Shown: positions 59,814 through 64,000 of the stretch, piece by piece
Position numbering within the stretch: position 1 is the stretch's first letter
How the letters are laid out: every line of letters begins with the position of its first letter
Assembly: GCF_902506105.1 (NCBI RefSeq)
Contig: NZ_LR733304.1
Span: 62,001-126,000 of the forward strand
DNA length: 64,000 nt
Direction: 5' to 3'
From: Aeromicrobium sp. 9AM
Lineage (GTDB): Bacteria > Actinomycetota > Actinomycetes > Propionibacteriales > Nocardioidaceae
Made by a program: the position numbers and the translations under genes
Notes under the pieces: generated by a model
Told to the model about the DNA's origin: nothing
What the model saw: only the letters and a program-made list of their open reading frames with translations
Database searches by the model: none

Positions 59814-61001
59814 CTAGGGGCCGGTCGTGACGAGCACCTTGAGGCGGTCGAGGGCTTCTTCGATGACGTGGGGTTGCTTGCAGAAGGCCCAGCGGACCAG
59901 GGGACGCCCCGGATTCTGGCGCCGCCCTGAGCTTGTCGAAGGGTCGTAGAACACCTGGTGGGGGATCGCGACGACGCCCGCGCGCTCCGGCAGCGCCCGG
60001 CAGAACTCGACGCCGTCGGTGAACCCGAGCGGGGTGATGTCGGTCGTGGCGAAGTAGGTGCCCTCTGGGACGTAGACGTCGAACCCGAGACCGGCCAGGC
60101 CTTCGCACAGCAGATCGCGCTGTGACTGGAGCCGGGCACGGAGGTCGTCGAAGTACGCATCGCCGGCGCCCAGCGCGTGCGCGATCGCCGGCTGCAGCGG
60201 CGAGCCGGAGGTGTAGGTGAGGAACTGCTTGGCGCCGATCATCGCGCGGACGAGCTCGGCCGGACCCGTCGCCCAGCCGATCTTCCAACCGGTGAAGGAG
60301 AAGCTCTTGCCGCCACTGGAGATCGTCAGCGTCCGCTCGGCCATGCCGGGCAGGGTCGTGATCGGGATGTGCGGGAGGCCGTCGAACGTGAGGTGCTCGT
60401 AGACCTCGTCGCTGATCACGACGAGGTCGTGCTCGATCGCGACCTCGGCGATCGCGTCGAGCTCCTCGCGCCGCAGCACGCTGCCGGTCGGGTTGTGGGG
60501 GGAGTTGAGCAGGATTGCCGTCGTGCGCGGCGACACTGCGGCCCGCAGCTCATCGATCGGCAGCCGAAAGTTCGGGGCCCGCAGCGTCACGGGCCGGCGC
60601 ACGGCACCGGCCATCTGGATCACCGCGACGTACGAGTCGTAGTAGGGCTCCAGCACGATGACCTCGTCGCCGGGATCGACGAGCCCCAGCAGCGCCGAGG
60701 CGATGGCCTCGGTCGCGCCGGTCGTGACGCCGACCTCGGAGTCGGCGTCGACGTCGAGTCCGTAGAACCGCTTCTGGTGCGCCGCGATCGCCTCGCGGAG
60801 CTCCGGCACTCCGGTGCCCGGAGCGTACTGGTTGCGGCCGCCGCGCAGGGCGTCGACCGCGACCTCCACGACCTCGCCAGGGCCGTCCGTGTCCGGAAAG
60901 CCCTGGCCGAGGTTGACCGAGCCGGTCCGCAGCGCAAGCGCGCTCATCTCGGCGAAGATCGTGGTGCCGAGACCTGACAGTCGTGCGCTCGAGGTCTTCA
61001 T
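59814..61001 (-). CDS. PLP-dependent aminotransferase, class I/II
   Basis: 395 residues. 'NLGQGFPDTDGPGEV', 'GVTTGATEAIASALLGLVDPGDEVIVLEPYYDSY', 'NSPHNPTGSVL', 'VISDEVYEHLTFDG' and the PLP lysine in 'SSGGKSFSFTGWKIGW' place it with the kynurenine/methionine (YbdL) or DapC-like aminotransferases, so it transfers amino groups from an amino acid to a keto acid. TAGGAT seven bases before ATG 61001 gives a leaderless transcript. Near the C-terminus 'VFYDPSTSSGRRQNPGRPLVRWAFCK' carries about eleven extra residues from a palindromic repeat (59925-59943) read in frame. Confidence 0.9.
   Translation of the reverse strand: MKTSSARLSGLGTTIFAEMSALALRTGSVNLGQGFPDTDGPGEVVEVAVDALRGGRNQYAPGTGVPELREAIAAHQKRFYGLDVDADSEVGVTTGATEAIASALLGLVDPGDEVIVLEPYYDSYVAVIQMAGAVRRPVTLRAPNFRLPIDELRAAVSPRTTAILLNSPHNPTGSVLRREELDAIAEVAIEHDLVVISDEVYEHLTFDGLPHIPITTLPGMAERTLTISSGGKSFSFTGWKIGWATGPAELVRAMIGAKQFLTYTSGSPLQPAIAHALGAGDAYFDDLRARLQSQRDLLCEGLAGLGFDVYVPEGTYFATTDITPLGFTDGVEFCRALPERAGVVAIPHQVFYDPSTSSGRRQNPGRPLVRWAFCKQPHVIEEALDRLKVLVTTGP
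59925..59943. repeat. Palindromic repeat unit inside aminotransferase gene
   Basis: CCCTGAGCTTGTCGAAGGG is the dispersed TTCGACAAGCTCAGG-type element known from many bacterial genomes; its translations FDKLR, TSSGR and LRQAQG are recognisable in three of the reading frames here. It sits in frame and keeps the gene open. Confidence 0.7.
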
Positions 61002-61008
61002 GCGGTCG

Positions 61009-61014
61009 ATCCTA
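61009..61014 (-). promoter_or_regulatory. Leaderless -10 element (TAGGAT) for aminotransferase
   Basis: TAGGAT on the minus strand, seven bases before ATG 61001; it overlaps the end of the upstream permease gene region. Confidence 0.55.
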
Positions 61015-61020
61015 TGGCGG

Positions 61021-62304
61021 CTAGGTGCGCACTTCCTCCGTGCCGGGGACCGCCGCCTGGTTGATCTCGTCGACGAGGTCGTCAGGTGGTGGCGCGGAGG
61101 TGGAGGCGTCCTCGGACCCGGCACCACCGCCGACCGACGTGCGCTTCTTGTTCCACACGTCGAACGCGACTGCGGCCAGCAGCACGAGTCCCTTGACCGC
61201 CTGCTGCCAGTCGATCGAGGTGCCCATCAGCGACATGCCGTTGTTGAGGACACCCATGACGAAGCCACCGATGATGGCGCCGATGACCGTGCCGACACCG
61301 CCGGTGACGGCGGCACCACCGATGAACGCCGCCGCGATGGCGTCGAGCTCGAAGTTGGTGCCGGCCTTCGGGTTGGCGGCCGTCAGGCGCGCGGCGGTGA
61401 CCATGCCGGCGAGGGCGGCGAGCAGTCCCATGTTGGTCATCACGAGGAAGTCGATGCGGCGGGTACGCACACCCGACATCGTTGCGGCGTCGACGTTGCC
61501 GCCGATCGCGTAGACGTGACGGCCGATGATCGTGCGCTCCATGACGAAGCTGTAGATGCCGATCAGGACGAACAGGATCAGGCCCACGATCGGCAGGCCG
61601 CGGTACTGGGCGAGGATGTAGGAGAACCAGAAGATGGCCCCGACGATCGCCACGAGCTTGGCGTAGAACACCGGCAGCGGAAGAACCTCGAAGTTGTAGC
61701 GGATCGCGGACGAGCGCTTGCGGAACTCCAGGAACACCAGGAACACCGCCAGCAGGGCCGCGATCACGAGCGTCAGGTTGGCGAGGTCCGTGTCAGGCCC
61801 GACCTCGGGCAGGAACCCGTTGCCCATCGACTGGAAGCCCTTGGGCAGGTTGCCGATCGTCGCTCCGTCGAGCACGACGAGGGTCAGGCCGCGGAACAGC
61901 AGCATGCTCGACAGCGTCACGATGAACGCGGGAATGCCGACGTACGCCACCCAGAAGCCGTGCCAGGCGCCGATCGCGGCACCGAGGGCGAGGCAGAGGA
62001 TCACGGCGATGAGCCAGGGGATGTCCCACTTCGTCATCATCGTCGCCGCGATCGCGCCGATGAAGGCCGCCACCGAGCCGACCGACAGGTCGATGTGGCG
62101 CGCGATGATGACCATGACCATGCCGATCGCGAGGATCAGGATCGACGCGTTCTGGGTCAGCAGATTGGTGACGTTGAGCGGGCGCAGCAGCACGCCGTCG
62201 GTCTTGATCTGGAAGAACACGACGATCGCCACGAGGGCGATGACCATGCCGTACTGCCTGACGTTGCCTCGCAACAGGCCCTTCATCGTGCTTGCGGTGC
62301 TCAT
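61021..62304 (-). CDS. mmsB: Monosaccharide ABC importer permease (XylH/MmsB-like)
   Basis: 427 residues, about ten helices, BPD_transp_2 family. '[33 protein letters not shown]', the coupling region '[21 protein letters not shown]' and '[38 protein letters not shown]' are signatures. The C-terminal 40 residues are a charged extension. It overlaps the ATPase gene by four bases. Family members import xylose, galactose or mixed monosaccharides. Confidence 0.92.
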   Translation of the reverse strand: MSTASTMKGLLRGNVRQYGMVIALVAIVVFFQIKTDGVLLRPLNVTNLLTQNASILILAIGMVMVIIARHIDLSVGSVAAFIGAIAATMMTKWDIPWLIAVILCLALGAAIGAWHGFWVAYVGIPAFIVTLSSMLLFRGLTLVVLDGATIGNLPKGFQSMGNGFLPEVGPDTDLANLTLVIAALLAVFLVFLEFRKRSSAIRYNFEVLPLPVFYAKLVAIVGAIFWFSYILAQYRGLPIVGLILFVLIGIYSFVMERTIIGRHVYAIGGNVDAATMSGVRTRRIDFLVMTNMGLLAALAGMVTAARLTAANPKAGTNFELDAIAAAFIGGAAVTGGVGTVIGAIIGGFVMGVLNNGMSLMGTSIDWQQAVKGLVLLAAVAFDVWNKKRTSVGGGAGSEDASTSAPPPDDLVDEINQAAVPGTEEVRT

Positions 62305-63842
62305 CGTCGTACCTCTTGTCCGTGTGTCGTGGTCATGTAGCGCATCAGGGTCTCCTGGTCGGCTTCGGCGCGATCGAGCTCGCCGGTGATGCGGCCCTCG
62401 GCGAGGGTGTAGATGCGGTCGCAGAGTCCGAGCAGCTCCGGCAGCTCCGAGGAGATGACGATGACGCCGCGGCCCTGCTTGGCGAGGCGCTGGATGACGC
62501 CGTAGATCTCATACTTGGCGCCGACGTCGATGCCTCGGGTCGGCTCGTCGAGGATCAGCACCTGGGGGTCGGTGTACATCCACTTGCTCAGCACGACCTT
62601 CTGCTGGTTGCCGCCCGAGAGCTTGGCGACGCCCTCGTTGACGGTCGGCGTCTTGATGTTCATGCTGCTGCGATAGCGCTCCGCCACCACGACCTCTTCG
62701 CGCTGGTCGACCGTCAGGCCCTTGCGGAGCTTGTCGATCCCGGCCGCGGTCACCGAGCGCTTGATGTCGTCGAGCAGGTTGAGCCCGAGCGCCTTGCGAT
62801 CCTCGGTCAGGTAGGCGATGCCGGCCTCGATCGCGGCGTGGACCGACTTGAGGTGCAGCTCCTTGCCGTCGAGGATCAGCTGGCCCTCGATGTGGCTGCC
62901 GTACGAGCGCCCGAAGATGCTGCGGGCGAGCTCGGTGCGGCCGGCGCCCATGAGTCCGGCGATGCCGACGATCTCGCCGCGGTGGACCTCGAGGTTGGCG
63001 TTGTCGATGACGGTGCGGGAGCCGTCGACGGGGTGCATGACGGTCCAGTTGCGGACCTCCAGCAGGACGTCGCCGATCTCGGGCTCGTGGTCGGGGAAGC
63101 GGTGCTCGAGGTCGCGGCCGACCATGCCGCGGATGATGCGGTCCTCGTCGACCTTGTCCTCGGCGACTGCGAGCGTCTCGATCGTCTTGCCGTCGCGGAG
63201 GATCGTGATGGCGTCGGAGATCTGCTCGATCTCGTTGAGCTTGTGGGAGATCATGATCGACGTGATGCCCTTGTCCTGCAGGCCCTTGAGCAGGCCGAGG
63301 AGGTGCTGGGAGTCGTCGTCGTTGAGGGCTGCGGTGGGCTCGTCGAGGATCAGCAGCTTGACCTCCTTGGACAGCGCCTTGGCGATCTCGACGAGCTGCT
63401 GCTTGCCGACACCGAGGTGCTTGACCGGGGTCAGGGGGTTCTCGGCCAGGCCGACGCGAGCCAGCAGCTCGATCGCCTGACGGTTGGTGCGGTCCCAGCT
63501 GATGATGCCGCCGGAGGCGTTCTCGTTGCCGAGGAAGATGTTCTCGGCGATCGACAGCTCGGGGATCAGCGCGAGCTCCTGGTGGATGATGACGATGCCG
63601 GCCGCCTCGCTCTGGCGGATGTCCTTGAACTCGACGACCTCGCCCTCGAAGACGATGTCACCGGCATAGGAGCCGTGCGGGTAGACGCCGCTGAGGACCT
63701 TCATCAGCGTGGACTTGCCGGCGCCGTTCTCACCGCAGATCGCGTGGATGTCGCCGGTGTTGACCGTGAGGTTGACGTCGTCGAGCGCGAGGACGCCCGG
63801 GAACTCCTTGGTGATGGAGCGCATCTCCAGGATGGGTTTCAT
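62301..63842 (-). CDS. mmsA: Monosaccharide ABC importer double ATPase (MmsA-like)
   Basis: 513 residues, two fused ABC domains. Domain 1 has Walker A '[16 protein letters not shown]' and '[17 protein letters not shown]'; domain 2 has the degenerate P-loop '[16 protein letters not shown]' and '[14 protein letters not shown]' with '[19 protein letters not shown]'. This asymmetric layout is standard for CUT2 sugar importers. The binding-protein gene precedes it with a hairpin between. Confidence 0.94.
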   Translation of the reverse strand: MKPILEMRSITKEFPGVLALDDVNLTVNTGDIHAICGENGAGKSTLMKVLSGVYPHGSYAGDIVFEGEVVEFKDIRQSEAAGIVIIHQELALIPELSIAENIFLGNENASGGIISWDRTNRQAIELLARVGLAENPLTPVKHLGVGKQQLVEIAKALSKEVKLLILDEPTAALNDDDSQHLLGLLKGLQDKGITSIMISHKLNEIEQISDAITILRDGKTIETLAVAEDKVDEDRIIRGMVGRDLEHRFPDHEPEIGDVLLEVRNWTVMHPVDGSRTVIDNANLEVHRGEIVGIAGLMGAGRTELARSIFGRSYGSHIEGQLILDGKELHLKSVHAAIEAGIAYLTEDRKALGLNLLDDIKRSVTAAGIDKLRKGLTVDQREEVVVAERYRSSMNIKTPTVNEGVAKLSGGNQQKVVLSKWMYTDPQVLILDEPTRGIDVGAKYEIYGVIQRLAKQGRGVIVISSELPELLGLCDRIYTLAEGRITGELDRAEADQETLMRYMTTTHGQEVRR

Positions 63843-63880
63843 GGTGCGGATTTCCTGTCGGTCCAGTGGGGGTGTGAGAG

Positions 63881-63913
63881 GTGGGGCGCCCCTACGCAGA
63901 AGGGGCGCCCCAC
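63881..63913 (-). terminator. Hairpin between sugar-binding protein and ATPase genes
   Basis: A perfect 13-base GC-rich stem (63881-63893 with 63901-63913, loop ACGCAGA) immediately after the stop of the binding-protein gene. It likely attenuates read-through or protects the upstream mRNA, giving more binding protein than ATPase. Confidence 0.65.
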
Positions 63914-63918
63914 ACGTA

Positions 63919-64000
63919 TCACTTGAGGTCGGCGTCCGTGTAGTAGCCGGAGTCGACCAGGACCTTCTGAACGCTGTCCTTGGTGACGGGCACCGGGTCC
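63919..64000 (-). CDS. Sugar-binding protein of the ABC importer, C-terminal end (partial)
   Basis: Only the last 26 residues are in the window, reading '[25 protein letters not shown]' before the TGA. The '(L)[10 protein letters not shown]' ending is typical of ChvE/multiple-monosaccharide binding proteins, which deliver sugars to MmsA/MmsB. It is the first gene of the operon. Confidence 0.8.
   Translation of the reverse strand, partial: DPVPVTKDSVQKVLVDSGYYTDADLK

Overview
The window is high-GC DNA from an actinobacterium. The evidence is: GTG/TTG starts are common, many genes overlap by ATGA/GTGA, and there are many leaderless TANNNT-N6/7-ATG promoters. It also carries the actinobacterial helicase/secretion (Tad) neighbourhood and a bldG-like STAS / hppA / topA / tmk / holB order resembling that of Streptomyces. 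The flavour of the genes (Tad locus, DUF7059-type methyltransferase, CGTACG-rich coding DNA) suggests Nocardioidaceae, such as Aeromicrobium or Nocardioides; this is inference.

Bases 1-24290 are a large surface-polysaccharide locus. It has glycosyltransferases (1-363, 5808-7064, 11982-13070, 13132-13971), a Wzx-like flippase (360-1721), a Wzy/ligase-like membrane protein (13973-15475) and a Wzz plus tyrosine-autokinase protein (17596-19041). The GDP-sugar genes are two tandem Gmd-like dehydratases, an Fcl-type GDP-fucose synthase and a protein with all four catalytic residues of GDP-mannose 3,5-epimerase. Six SAM methyltransferases, a hexapeptide acyltransferase and three SGNH-fold proteins point to a heavily methylated and acylated glycan. 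The locus ends in a compact cassette of methyltransferase, acyl carrier protein, AMP-forming acyl ligase and ketoacyl-ACP reductase (21077-24290). It looks like a dedicated acyl-group branch, and I consider it the best candidate here for an undescribed system. A degenerate Fic-fold protein (8590-9306) lies inside the locus.

Bases 24595-34693 hold a HAD-IB phosphatase and the actinobacterial Tad pilus/secretion set: CpaE/Ssd-like, TadA, TadB, TadC, two DUF4244 pilin-like peptides, TadE-like and TadG-like. An MFS pump with its ArsR-type regulator and the DEAH/DUF1998 helicase follow. Bases 34785-51068 are conserved housekeeping: BldG-like STAS protein, H+-pyrophosphatase, methyltransferase, topA, tmk, holB, a secreted peptidase-like hydrolase and chorismate mutase, with two small regulator/transporter/acetyltransferase insertions.

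A tRNA-Thr(CGT) at 51165-51237 is followed by an accessory block: a LuxR-type regulator, both subunits of N,N-dimethylformamidase, an APC permease, an LPXTG surface protein and two tiny paralogous membrane peptides. The window ends with hpd and its divergent Lrp regulator, a class I/II aminotransferase whose gene carries a small palindromic repeat in frame, and most of a monosaccharide ABC importer (permease, double ATPase and the tail of the binding protein).
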